64,000 nt of DNA, from the NCBI GenBank assembly GCA_031275085.1, contig JAISPG010000044.1, forward strand, positions 1 to 64,000. Direction: 5' to 3'. A program made the position numbers and the translations under genes. The notes below the pieces were generated by a model. It worked only from the letters and a program-made list of their open reading frames with translations, had not been told where the DNA came from and did not search any database. Shown piece after piece: positions 9,564-18,564 of this stretch; the stretch's first letter is position 1, and every line of letters starts with the position of its first letter. The DNA is from Bacteroidales bacterium. GTDB lineage: Bacteria > Bacteroidota > Bacteroidia > Bacteroidales > ML635J-15.

Positions 9564-9623
9564 AAATTATATATGAAGTATTTTAATAGTATATATATAT
9601 CATTTAATTAATTGAATATTTAA

Positions 9624-10520
9624 CTATATTGAATCAGTATCATCTTCTTCTACTTTTACTGGTTTTTCTTCTGCTTTTTTGATTTCGAAATTCTGGATTA
9701 TTTCATCAAGACATTCGACACCTAAATTCAACATTTTGTCGATTTGCAGGTGGTCGTATCTGCAATCTGCTAATTCTTTGCATTTAATCAAATCATTTTC
9801 TGAATATTTAGTAAAAACTTCACATATTTTTTTTAATAATAATATTAAATCAAAAGGATATTCCGATAAAGAATAGTTTTTAAGTTCGGTTTGAAACAAG
9901 TATAGTTGCATTAACAAATTATCATTTTTAATTTCAAGGCTTGTTATTTGTTCGATTTTTTCTAATATCAACTTGAATTTGGCATATATTTTCGGATCGC
10001 TTGATAATGATACTGAAGGTAAAATATAGTCTTCGTCTATTTCCCAGTGATAATGTCCGATATTTTTTATTTTTAATACCGGAATTTCATAATCTGTTAA
10101 CCTGTTTATTTGTTTCAGGCTTAGCTCATATTCCGGAATTGAATAATCAGAATCGGTAAGTTTTATATATTTGTATGGATTTATTTTTAAGATTACATGT
10201 ATATCACTGTAATTATTAAATTCATCCAGATTCAGTATATATGGAAATTCCATATCATTATTGAAATTAATGATATGTCCATTTTTAGTTATGGCAACAC
10301 AAGACAATTGTGTTATAATTATTTTACTGTTTTCGATTTTAGATTCTGCATGATAATTATATCTGCCGCTTTCAGAAGGAAAAACACCATAAGATTTTAG
10401 AATATTTAAATGTCCCAGAACATTTAAATAATGCAGAAAAAAATTATCATTTGCATTCAAAATTTCGGATGTTATGAATAATCCTGATTCCCAGTTTATT
10501 TTATTATGTCTGTTATTCAT
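9624..10520 (-). CDS. tssK: T6SS baseplate protein TssK (short form)
   Basis: 298 residues. TssK trimers link the baseplate to the inner-membrane complex. The N-terminus INWESGLFITSEILNANDNFFLHYLN matches the TssK opening (W-x-E-G-M-F-L-x-P-Q-H-F-Q plus a helix). The protein is much shorter than Proteobacterial TssK (~440 residues), mainly by loss of C-terminal sequence; in those systems the C-terminal domain contacts TssL/TssM, which this locus lacks, so truncation fits the absence of a canonical membrane complex. It ends with an acidic, Lys-rich tail (EKPVKVEEDDTDS). One base separates it from tssG. Confidence 0.75.
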   Translation of the reverse strand: MNNRHNKINWESGLFITSEILNANDNFFLHYLNVLGHLNILKSYGVFPSESGRYNYHAESKIENSKIIITQLSCVAITKNGHIINFNNDMEFPYILNLDEFNNYSDIHVILKINPYKYIKLTDSDYSIPEYELSLKQINRLTDYEIPVLKIKNIGHYHWEIDEDYILPSVSLSSDPKIYAKFKLILEKIEQITSLEIKNDNLLMQLYLFQTELKNYSLSEYPFDLILLLKKICEVFTKYSENDLIKCKELADCRYDHLQIDKMLNLGVECLDEIIQNFEIKKAEEKPVKVEEDDTDSI

Positions 10521-10521
10521 T

Positions 10522-11307
10522 TTATAGTTTTGTGTTATAGTCTAAAGTAAGCTGTTCGCCTAAAATAAAGTTTTGGTTGTAATCTCTCAGTTTGAATTGA
10601 TATTCTGTTTCGAAGGGAAGGAAATACTGATGAAAAAACTCAAAAAATTCACCGGCTTCATTATTTGCAATTTTATATTCGTCGGAAGACAAGCCTTGTA
10701 TGTGAATTATGAAAATCATAATAATACAATCACTGTCATCATTATATTGTTCTTTTTTGTTGATGATATTTATATCAACTTTAGCCTCAAATATGCTTTC
10801 AAGTATGTCTTTTATAAGTCTTTTGTTTCCTCTTATTTCACTTACAGCAGGAAGTAGTGGATCTAGTCTTTTCAAATATCTGTTACCAGAATTCGTTATA
10901 GCAGATTTGTCAAATAAAAATCCTGTTAAAATATCAGTTTCGGTTTCTGCAATTTCATTTAGTTTTTTTTCAAGGCTGAGACTGAGATTAAAATATTTGG
11001 TATCAAAAGGCTGGAATAATGATCTTATTTTTTCTTTTTCTTCTTTAAATTTTTTATAATCAATTTTTTTACTTGAAATTGTATCTTCTTCAAAAAACAA
11101 ACTTTCAGGAAGGATTTCAAACAAACTGTCTCTGGCTAATTTCAGGTAAACATAATTATCCGAATTACTTACACTTACAAGGTCACCTGAATAATTCCGG
11201 TAAAAAATACCCGCCATATCCACAATAAAATTAAAGTGTCCTAATAATGAAATTATTGTTTCAGCTTTAATTTCTTCGGCATTTATATATTCATCAAAAA
11301 AATCCAT
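10522..11307 (-). CDS. tssG: T6SS baseplate protein TssG-like
   Basis: 261 residues. Assigned mainly by position (immediately before tssK and tssE) with supporting features: an N-terminal DFFDEYINAEEIKAETIISLL helix, a central PLLPAVSEIRGNKRLIKDILESIF segment resembling the TssG GR.GL..LL...F pattern, and an ending with NFILGEQLTL, like the family's C-terminal LG motif. TssG pairs with two TssF copies to form the baseplate wedge. The E1-like gene ends only 5 bases upstream, so the two are almost certainly co-translated from one message. Sequence alone would give only a moderate call. Confidence 0.7.
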   Translation of the reverse strand: MDFFDEYINAEEIKAETIISLLGHFNFIVDMAGIFYRNYSGDLVSVSNSDNYVYLKLARDSLFEILPESLFFEEDTISSKKIDYKKFKEEKEKIRSLFQPFDTKYFNLSLSLEKKLNEIAETETDILTGFLFDKSAITNSGNRYLKRLDPLLPAVSEIRGNKRLIKDILESIFEAKVDINIINKKEQYNDDSDCIIMIFIIHIQGLSSDEYKIANNEAGEFFEFFHQYFLPFETEYQFKLRDYNQNFILGEQLTLDYNTKL

Positions 11308-11312
11308 GCTTA

Positions 11313-12530
11313 TTAAAACAAAAATTCATAGTATTTCTTATCTGCGGTTAATTCCACGTAAGCATATCCTTTCTCTGTGGTAATTTGAATCACATCAAGA
11401 TAAGGAATCCCTATCTGTTTTAATGTTAAATCCATAAATGGAAATTCCTGGTCAATATTTTCATATTCGTTTATATATAATCCTCCTTCCAGAAATGAAA
11501 TATCTCTTAATTCCTTTGATGATTTTATATGATCGGATATCTTTGATTTAGGAAACATTGTTTTAAATTTTCTATTATCCGATTTAACAACAAGGCTTTC
11601 TGTGAATATATCATTTCTCAAATTTATTTCTACATTTTCAACTCCCATAGTTTTTTTAATAATATCTAACGCTTCAGAAATTTTTGTATCTGCGCTTAAT
11701 TGAGGTATTTCTACAATATCTTCCCAGTATTCATGTGACACACAATCTTTTCTGTACGATTTAAAATCAAAAATTCCGGCATCAGGATGCATCCCTTCAT
11801 AATTAAACATTGTTCCGATAAGAGTAGTAAATACTCCCTTGTCAAGATCTTCTTTATGAATGATTTTCATTGCTTCCTGTACCTGTATTGCAGCAATAAT
11901 GGAAGTAATTACCGGAGTGGTAGGTACTCTGCCGGCTTCTTCGTTTTCCTGTCCGATTGCAGGGCAGGACATTATCCTGTTTTCCATATCAGCAACTTCT
12001 TCTTCCATGAGGCTGCACTCGTAACAACTTTCATTCATTTCGTAGCCGCTTACCTGACCTTCGAGATTACCGATACCTCCGTCTATCCATACTTTTCCGG
12101 CACGGAAACTAAGCCTGTTTAAATATGTTCTGGCAGTAAGGCTGTCAAGACAACCCAAAACCACATCCACCCTGCGATATACGCCAAGTCCTACATCTGT
12201 TGCAAGATTTCCGCAAACAGGAATAACATTAATCGTAGGGTTTATTTCCATGAGTCTTTTTGCTGCAATATCTGCTTTGTATAAACCTTTGTCGGCATCT
12301 TCGGGGCGAAACAATACTGAACGGGTAAGATTACTATATTCTATTTTATCGAAATCGACAACAATAATATTACCGACACCGAACAAAGCAAGATTCTTTA
12401 ATGCTTCGTTTCCTAACGCACCTGCACCAGCTACAAGAACTTTGGCATTCTTAACTTTATCCATTTTAAACCACGAAAGCAAAGAAAAGACATCTTCGCC
12501 CCATTTTTTTCTGTTTTCTGTATTTTCCAT
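11313..12530 (-). CDS. E1-like ubiquitin-activating enzyme (ThiF/HesA/MoeB superfamily)
   Basis: 405 residues; expected to adenylate the C-terminus of the Ubl encoded at 22158-22508 and pass it to Cys. The Rossmann adenylation domain is intact: GAGALG (35-40), VVDFD (57-61) for ATP ribose, NLTR (67-70, the Arg contacting ATP) and LGCLDS (125-130). A CYEC pair (169-172) suggests a zinc knuckle, possibly completed by later Cys/His (DCVSH), since a second CxxC is not obvious. Cys189 in RIMSCPA, before a GRVPTTPVITSIIAAIQVQEA helix, occupies the position of the catalytic Cys in eukaryote-like E1s. Residues ~290-405 form an extra C-terminal region with a TLKQIGIPYLDVI segment that might fold as a ubiquitin-fold domain for E2 docking; this is inference. 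It sits between an outer-membrane barrel gene (10 bases) and tssG (5 bases). Confidence 0.9.
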   Translation of the reverse strand: MENTENRKKWGEDVFSLLSWFKMDKVKNAKVLVAGAGALGNEALKNLALFGVGNIIVVDFDKIEYSNLTRSVLFRPEDADKGLYKADIAAKRLMEINPTINVIPVCGNLATDVGLGVYRRVDVVLGCLDSLTARTYLNRLSFRAGKVWIDGGIGNLEGQVSGYEMNESCYECSLMEEEVADMENRIMSCPAIGQENEEAGRVPTTPVITSIIAAIQVQEAMKIIHKEDLDKGVFTTLIGTMFNYEGMHPDAGIFDFKSYRKDCVSHEYWEDIVEIPQLSADTKISEALDIIKKTMGVENVEINLRNDIFTESLVVKSDNRKFKTMFPKSKISDHIKSSKELRDISFLEGGLYINEYENIDQEFPFMDLTLKQIGIPYLDVIQITTEKGYAYVELTADKKYYEFLF

Positions 12531-12540
12531 AGCTATTTTG

Positions 12541-13443
12541 TTATAAAGAATAAATTAATCCTATTTCAAGTTTAAGTGACAGAATTCTGCTGCCGTTACC
12601 GCCCAAAATGTTACTTTGGTTTATCCGGTATGATGCACCGTTGAAAAAAGGATCTGAAGTGCTTTTTGATATTTTAGTCAATGAATAATCCAGTCCCGCA
12701 CCAATACGCAACATTGTATGTCTTATAAAATTATCAACCCAGTTGGAAAATGGAAAAATAATTCCTCCGGAAGCTGTTCCCCATAAAACAACAGTCGATA
12801 ATTTGTATTCGGGTTCTGTATAACTATCTCCGCCAGTATAAAATCCTAATTCCGGAATATTATATAATTCGATATCCCAATCCGGATAATATCCTTTTGA
12901 AGTATAGAATCCTGAACCGGAGATTTTTTTTGTCAACAGTATTGATGTTTTTAATCCTATTTGAAACCATCCACTGATTTTTTTCTTGTTGGGTCTGCCA
13001 AATTCCAGATATAACGGAATATCCAGATATGTTAAGAAAACAGATTCTTCAATATTATTATACAATAAATTTGCAGTAAAAAGCTTATTATCAGCATCGT
13101 AAATATCTGTAATAGTTTCGGAATAATTGTCGAAAAAAACTGTTTTTTTTAAAAAGCTTATGCCTAAACCTCCGCCTATTGCTAATATTGATGGTGTTGC
13201 TTCATTATTTGCATAATAATCAACTTTACTTAATTGTTTTCGAAAACTTACATTAGGCTGAATTGTAAAATTATTTTTCTTATTCCAGAAGTCAGATTTT
13301 AACAGGTTGTTCTGAAAAAATGGGATTCCGTATCCAAAATCGAATACAAGTGATTTTTCCGGAACTTCAAAAAATGTTGAATTTTTTTGCGCATAAGCTG
13401 ATACTGTGTATAAGCAAATTAAAATCAGAATTATTTTTTTCAT
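12541..13443 (-). CDS. Predicted outer-membrane beta-barrel protein
   Basis: 300 residues with signal peptide MKKIILILICLYTVSAYAQ. The rest is alternating amphipathic strands with aromatic girdles (for example SLVFDFGYGIPFF, YLDIPLYLEFGRP, LRIGAGLDYSLTK) and the final strand SLKLEIGLIYSL typical of PorT/OmpW-type small barrels of Bacteroidetes. A basic KKKISGWFQIGLK strand and a YTSKGYYPDWDIELYN loop follow. In a T6SS lacking the TssJ lipoprotein, an outer-membrane barrel next to the VWA/RING lipoprotein may supply the outer-membrane docking point; that is inference from context. It may be a known T6SS-iii accessory barrel, which I cannot check here. Confidence 0.75.
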   Translation of the reverse strand: MKKIILILICLYTVSAYAQKNSTFFEVPEKSLVFDFGYGIPFFQNNLLKSDFWNKKNNFTIQPNVSFRKQLSKVDYYANNEATPSILAIGGGLGISFLKKTVFFDNYSETITDIYDADNKLFTANLLYNNIEESVFLTYLDIPLYLEFGRPNKKKISGWFQIGLKTSILLTKKISGSGFYTSKGYYPDWDIELYNIPELGFYTGGDSYTEPEYKLSTVVLWGTASGGIIFPFSNWVDNFIRHTMLRIGAGLDYSLTKISKSTSDPFFNGASYRINQSNILGGNGSRILSLKLEIGLIYSL

Positions 13444-13468
13444 TTTTTATTATTTTGATGGTTTATTA

Positions 13469-15826
13469 TTACATTTTTTCTACATATTGAAATTCGGTAC
13501 TTCCAATCTGGAATTTTACACCGTCTTTCAATAAATATTCGTTGTCTTTTTTGGTTTCCCTGTTGTCAAAGAACATTCCGTTTTCCAGAACTTTCAGAAC
13601 AGGAATATTTCTTTTTTTATCAATATAGAGTTTAGCCTGTTTGTCGCTTATGTTTTCATTTTTATCCCAGTTCATCTGTATAATGCAATCATTTGCCTTT
13701 CCTATAGTAACCGGATTGCTTCCACCCACAACACTCATCCATTTGTGTATAGCTATTTCTCCTTCTTTTTTTCCGTCCTTGTACCTCAGGAAATATTTTT
13801 GTGCCGAATGATGTACAGTTATGATAGATAAACCAATTATTGCACTGCAAAGCATATAACTCATCATTACTCCGAAACTTCCAAGATTGCCGGTAGTCAA
13901 CAGTAAAACAAGAAAACTTAATATTCCGGCAATAAGTCCTCCGCTAAGAGCATGCATCCATTTTATAGTGGTTTTTACCGATATACATAATCCTATTCCT
14001 GCCCCGAATAGTAACCATGGGATCCAGTCAACATACGGATTGTTATACGGCGCATCAAGGTAAATACATATTACTGATCCCAGCAGGAATGTTATGAAAC
14101 CTATTATTGCACCTATTATTGTACGTAAAAATATGAACAGTAAAACTTCGCTTGTTTTCTGTCTGAATTCGTTGACCCATGTGAACAAAAATGTAAGTAT
14201 AAATCCTAAAGTTATTCCTGTTACAAGAAAGCCTCTTATTTTATTTGTAAAATCAACAATTATCTCGTTGGTCGCCTTATCTTTAGTGTAAAAAGTTTCA
14301 ACCAGCGACATGGTAAGTGATTCAAAAGTTAAAATACCTGCAGCATCGAAGATCCGGTATAATACCCATGCCAAAAGTCCACCAAATAAACCTGTCAAAA
14401 CCCATTTTAAATAATAAGGACTTTTTTTAGTATCGAAAGGTTTGGTTTTATCAAAAAAATGTTGAATCCCTTTATCGCAATTCTGTCCGTACTCAAGGCA
14501 TTTGTGGCCATTCTCCTGCCAGCACGGCAACCAATGTGTTTTATGATGGCATTTTACAACTACCCTGTCGCCCGGCATAAACCGCTCCTGACACATATAA
14601 CATTCTTCGGATGAATCATCGGAAGGGGTGTACGATATTACATGTTTTTTCTCAAAATTATCGTATTTATAAATGAAATATGGAACAACAACCTGTAGTA
14701 TGAAGAATACTATAAATATCAGGACAAGTCCGAATATTACATACAACAGGGTATTGTCGGCTCCTGTTTCTATAGGATTATTCGGGCTTCCTATTTTGTA
14801 ATTATACGAGCCTATTGCTTTTTCTTTTTCGTCTTTTTCAATTTTGACGGTTAATGTCAGTGGTTGTCCTGTATATTTTTTTTCGGAAGGATTTCTTAAT
14901 ACCAATTCATAATCTGCTTTTAACGGGTCAACTATCGTATTAATGAACTCCGGTAATATTTTCGGGGCTTCGGTAAGTCTGAAAAATCCTCCTTTAAAAT
15001 CGTCCTGACGTATTCCAACACATAGCTGTTCCAGATCTTTATCATTCTTTAGGTCGCTTCCGTAGCTAAATGTATATATCTTTGCATTTTGATTGAAAGA
15101 CCGGTCTGTCTGCGACACTTTTTCAAAAAAACTGTTGTATTCGTCGTATACGGTATTCAGATCTTTTACTTTTCCATCGGTAAAAACTATTAAAAATCTT
15201 TGTATGGAATCGTTTAAAGGATCCGAATTTATAAGGTCCGAAAAATTATTTTCAATGGCTTTGTAGAATATTTTATTTTTTGCTTTGCTTACATAAAATT
15301 CATTTTCAAACTGATCAAAAGTTTTACCTGTAATAATACCTTTACTGCTTGATTCATTATCAAAAAAGGAAATATTAACAACACTATCGGGCAAAGTGTT
15401 TACAAGGTCTTCTATTGTATTTTTCATTGTCAGCATATCTGCGTCCTGAATAGTGCTGCTTCTGTCGATAAGAAATGAAAATATTATATTACCTGTTATT
15501 CTTCTTTCTCCTCTTATGTCTTTTATTTCAATAAATTCAGGGAATTTGCTATCTTTAAAAGGAAACTCCTGAATTTTAATATCAGTTCTTTTTAAGTTAA
15601 GAAAATCTTCTACAAATATTTTTTTGTCGTTTTCTGTATAAATACTGAATGGAAAAATAAGAGTATCTGCTTTATTGGAAGGACGGTAATCTCTGTCCAT
15701 TATTTTTATTTTATACTTAAAATTTTCCCCTGAATAAATATCACCGCTGTGTGTTTTTTCCTGATTACATGCGGAAAAACTGATTATAAGTGTAGCTGCA
15801 AGAAATAATCTGATTATAATATTCAT
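13469..15826 (-). CDS. Lipoprotein with VWA domain, RING-type zinc finger, multiple membrane helices and FHA domain
   Basis: 785 residues from ATG 15826, preferred over 15865 because it begins a lipoprotein signal (MNIIIRLFLAATLIISFSAC|NQ). Order: periplasmic VWA domain with DRSST at 121-125 (MIDAS DxSxS, last position Thr) and FTDGK; a strand-rich segment; membrane helix ~350-375 (LLYVIFGLVLIFIVFFILQVVV); cytoplasmic zinc finger with C409, C412, C426, H428, H431, C435, C443, C450, i.e. CxxC...CxHxxH...C...C...C in the pattern of prokaryotic RING fingers, including the characteristic CW.ENGH; about six to seven further helices; and a C-terminal FHA-like domain (VTIGKANDC ... ISDKQAKLY ... GVKFQIGSTEFQY), a phosphothreonine-binding fold. 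RING families of this kind are known from bacterial Ub-like operons and act as predicted E3s. VWA recalls TssR and the helices may replace TssN of T6SS-iii. Confidence 0.85.
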   Translation of the reverse strand: MNIIIRLFLAATLIISFSACNQEKTHSGDIYSGENFKYKIKIMDRDYRPSNKADTLIFPFSIYTENDKKIFVEDFLNLKRTDIKIQEFPFKDSKFPEFIEIKDIRGERRITGNIIFSFLIDRSSTIQDADMLTMKNTIEDLVNTLPDSVVNISFFDNESSSKGIITGKTFDQFENEFYVSKAKNKIFYKAIENNFSDLINSDPLNDSIQRFLIVFTDGKVKDLNTVYDEYNSFFEKVSQTDRSFNQNAKIYTFSYGSDLKNDKDLEQLCVGIRQDDFKGGFFRLTEAPKILPEFINTIVDPLKADYELVLRNPSEKKYTGQPLTLTVKIEKDEKEKAIGSYNYKIGSPNNPIETGADNTLLYVIFGLVLIFIVFFILQVVVPYFIYKYDNFEKKHVISYTPSDDSSEECYMCQERFMPGDRVVVKCHHKTHWLPCWQENGHKCLEYGQNCDKGIQHFFDKTKPFDTKKSPYYLKWVLTGLFGGLLAWVLYRIFDAAGILTFESLTMSLVETFYTKDKATNEIIVDFTNKIRGFLVTGITLGFILTFLFTWVNEFRQKTSEVLLFIFLRTIIGAIIGFITFLLGSVICIYLDAPYNNPYVDWIPWLLFGAGIGLCISVKTTIKWMHALSGGLIAGILSFLVLLLTTGNLGSFGVMMSYMLCSAIIGLSIITVHHSAQKYFLRYKDGKKEGEIAIHKWMSVVGGSNPVTIGKANDCIIQMNWDKNENISDKQAKLYIDKKRNIPVLKVLENGMFFDNRETKKDNEYLLKDGVKFQIGSTEFQYVEKM

Positions 15827-15857
15827 ATTTTTTAGTTTAATGTATTTTTTATTATTG

Positions 15858-18548
15858 TTATTCATATTTTCTTGTTCTCAACCATGTTACCATATCTTTA
15901 AAATATGTTGAATGCCGGTTCTCTTCTGTAAAATCAAATATGTTATCTGCATTTTTCGGCACAATATCCATTTTATCACTGTCAGGCTGGTATAATGCAC
16001 AAAAATCAATTTTGCCGGCATCCGGAATGTATTCATTAAGTATTTTGTTATCAATAACATCATAAGCTATAAGCAAACAACCAATGGGAGAAGGATTTCC
16101 ATAGTTACCGGGATTTTCAGTATCAGAAAATTCTTCTATTATTATATTTTTCCGGTACGTCTGACTTCCATACGGGATGTCGCCGTAAAAATATCCGTTA
16201 AGCCCGGCTTTGTGGTTGACAATAGCTTTACTTATGCTTATTATTGAAGACGGGCTGAATAAATAGTTTATACCTTTTGCCGGTAGATTTACAGGGTAAT
16301 AATTCGGTATTTCTTCCTTAATATCTGCAGGTTTTGTCGCCCATGCCTGAAGTTCATCAAAAGATATGAATTTTTTAGGATTATTTTTATTGTATTTATC
16401 ACCCATATCATTATTGTTCATGGAACCGTCGAGTTTAGGCGAGAAAAATGCCGTCCTGAAATCAGATGTCCGGGGATCAATAACAATAGCAAGCATTCTG
16501 TTCGGATGCTCGTAATAAACTAATTGCGACTGGGCTCCTATGTCAAAGTTCGACAGAAATAATCCTAATTCGGGATGAGAGTGCATCCATGCAGTACAGA
16601 GGTATTCTCTTCCGGTTTTTTTCCTCAGGTTTTCAATCTCTGCATATAATTTCAATTGTATCTCGTCTCCAAAACTAACTCTGTATTCTCCAAATTCGGC
16701 ATCATCGCCAGGTTCTATGACAAATTCTATACTAATATTATATGTTTTCTTCGTAATATCGTTGTATTCCCAGTTTCCTACTAAAAAGCATCCTGTTTCA
16801 GGGATTTTTTTCTCCGAAGCCAGAAAATCCGAAAAGAACTGGTGTATCTTTATAATTGCCTGCCTGCTGAAATATACGTAACGGATTGCAGTATCGTCAA
16901 ATATGGTACGCATGTCTATTTCATAATACTCACTTCCTGTTTTGTTTTTAAGATAATCCAGGCCTACCATATATTCCGGCATTTTGTCGATTTCGGAAAG
17001 CATGTCATTTTCATCATCATCGTCGTCAAAATCTACAATACCTGTATTTTCATCTTCGATTCGTTTGTTGTTTTTTCTTCTGATAATTTGTTTGATGTAA
17101 AACACAATGCCAATTATAACTAATAATAATACAACTCCGGTTATTATAAGCATTAACCATGGGATTTCAATTTCTTCAAGCTTGCTCTCATAATAATCCA
17201 GGTCATCATAAAATTTAGGAATCTCTCTTTTTAGGTTTTGTACAAAATATCTATCAGCTTCAGCAGTATAATTATCAACTTCTATTTTGATAAAATCAGT
17301 GCTTCTTTTTTCTATTATGGAAAAATTATTTTTTAATGTATCTAAATCCAGAATAATAATATTTTTGCCGATCCATTTTGTAAAACTTGATTCTTCGGTT
17401 TTATTTTTTATTTTCTCAAATAGTTTTTTATCTTTAACTGTGTCTATATTAAATAAGACCTCGTTACGATATCTGGTTTCAATATCTGACATTTCCTGTT
17501 TGTTTAATGTCACCGACATTTTAATTATTCCAAATATCAGATTATTCAGCCTATCTTTAAATTTATCTATTTCCTGTTTTTGTTTATCATTCAATTTTTG
17601 ATTTTTTACCTCATTATCTATTTCATTAAGCAAAATTTCACATTCTTTTAATAATGACTTTAGAAGTAATGAATCTTTTCCACTTAATCCTCCAAAATTC
17701 TTTTCACATTTAGAGATTTTTTTATCATATTCTGAAAGGTTTAAAGATTTAGGTTTACTTTCTTGTGGCTTATTATCTGTATTTGTTTTTTTCCCTTTAC
17801 CAGTATTTTGTATATCCGTCGTATTTATTTTTGTATTATCATTAGCTTGTTCTTCTTTTAAAGATTTTATTTTTTCATTTGAACGATCTTTTAATCCTTC
17901 TAAAGATTTTTTATATTCTAAAAGCTGTTTTTTTTGTTCATCAACATTTTCATTTTTGTAATCATTCTCCAACTGACTTATGAAGGTTTCAATTTTCCCT
18001 ATACTATTCTGTAATGTAGTAACTTCACGAGATTTTTCTATAACAATGGTTAAACTGTCAATGGAGATTTTATAATGATTATAGTCTTTTGTTTCTACTT
18101 TTTTTTCTTCTTTTACCCTTTCTCCAATTGTTATATCATTCTTTTGTGATAATGAAACAAATTGTGATTTTTCTGTAATTTTGTAAAATGGTAATATATT
18201 AGCATCGCACTTAACATCTTCTATTATCAAACTATTTTTTGAACGAATAATTATATCATCAATATTTTCGCAATATCCAATTACATCCAAATTCTTTTTT
18301 TCAAAAGGTTTTTCATAATTATCTTTAAATATTTGTGTATTGGTAAAGATCTTTTTAGTTTTTTTACTAAATATAATTATATCATTTCCGCTATCATTAG
18401 TTATGATTAGTGTTTTATTTTCTCCTTTATAGTCATAAACCGCCGTCACTCCCTGTGTATAAACTTTATTATTTGTACACACAAAAGCAAAACATATTAT
18501 GCAATAAATAAGTAGTCTGTTAAAATTTTTGTATCTGCAGTTATTCAT
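15858..18548 (-). CDS. Membrane-anchored JAMM/JAB-domain protease (deubiquitinase-like)
   Basis: 896 residues. A signal peptide (about 1-32) is followed by a long periplasmic part that is Lys/Glu-rich and largely coiled coil (~160-460), one membrane helix at ~463-487 (IPWLMLIITGVVLLLVIIGI), an acidic linker (DFDDDDDEND) and a cytoplasmic JAB/MPN+ domain (~540-715). The catalytic set is complete: Glu584 in PETGCFLVG, His656 and His658 in HSHPELGLFLS, Ser666 and Asp669 (HxH-P-x7-S-x2-D). About 180 further residues follow. Prokaryotic JABs paired with E1/E2/Ubl remove or mature Ubl; because this Ubl already ends in Gly, removal from targets seems likelier. The long periplasmic coiled coil suggests it is also a structural part of the T6SS envelope complex. 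Confidence 0.9.
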   Translation of the reverse strand: MNNCRYKNFNRLLIYCIICFAFVCTNNKVYTQGVTAVYDYKGENKTLIITNDSGNDIIIFSKKTKKIFTNTQIFKDNYEKPFEKKNLDVIGYCENIDDIIIRSKNSLIIEDVKCDANILPFYKITEKSQFVSLSQKNDITIGERVKEEKKVETKDYNHYKISIDSLTIVIEKSREVTTLQNSIGKIETFISQLENDYKNENVDEQKKQLLEYKKSLEGLKDRSNEKIKSLKEEQANDNTKINTTDIQNTGKGKKTNTDNKPQESKPKSLNLSEYDKKISKCEKNFGGLSGKDSLLLKSLLKECEILLNEIDNEVKNQKLNDKQKQEIDKFKDRLNNLIFGIIKMSVTLNKQEMSDIETRYRNEVLFNIDTVKDKKLFEKIKNKTEESSFTKWIGKNIIILDLDTLKNNFSIIEKRSTDFIKIEVDNYTAEADRYFVQNLKREIPKFYDDLDYYESKLEEIEIPWLMLIITGVVLLLVIIGIVFYIKQIIRRKNNKRIEDENTGIVDFDDDDDENDMLSEIDKMPEYMVGLDYLKNKTGSEYYEIDMRTIFDDTAIRYVYFSRQAIIKIHQFFSDFLASEKKIPETGCFLVGNWEYNDITKKTYNISIEFVIEPGDDAEFGEYRVSFGDEIQLKLYAEIENLRKKTGREYLCTAWMHSHPELGLFLSNFDIGAQSQLVYYEHPNRMLAIVIDPRTSDFRTAFFSPKLDGSMNNNDMGDKYNKNNPKKFISFDELQAWATKPADIKEEIPNYYPVNLPAKGINYLFSPSSIISISKAIVNHKAGLNGYFYGDIPYGSQTYRKNIIIEEFSDTENPGNYGNPSPIGCLLIAYDVIDNKILNEYIPDAGKIDFCALYQPDSDKMDIVPKNADNIFDFTEENRHSTYFKDMVTWLRTRKYE

Positions 18549-18564
18549 AACTTATGGTTTTTTA

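Noticed and set aside
15858-15865. Start of the VWA/RING protein at 15865, overlapping the JAB gene
   Set aside because: The upstream start adds a polar MNNNNKKYIK segment before the lipoprotein signal; the ATG at 15826 gives a normal signal peptide.
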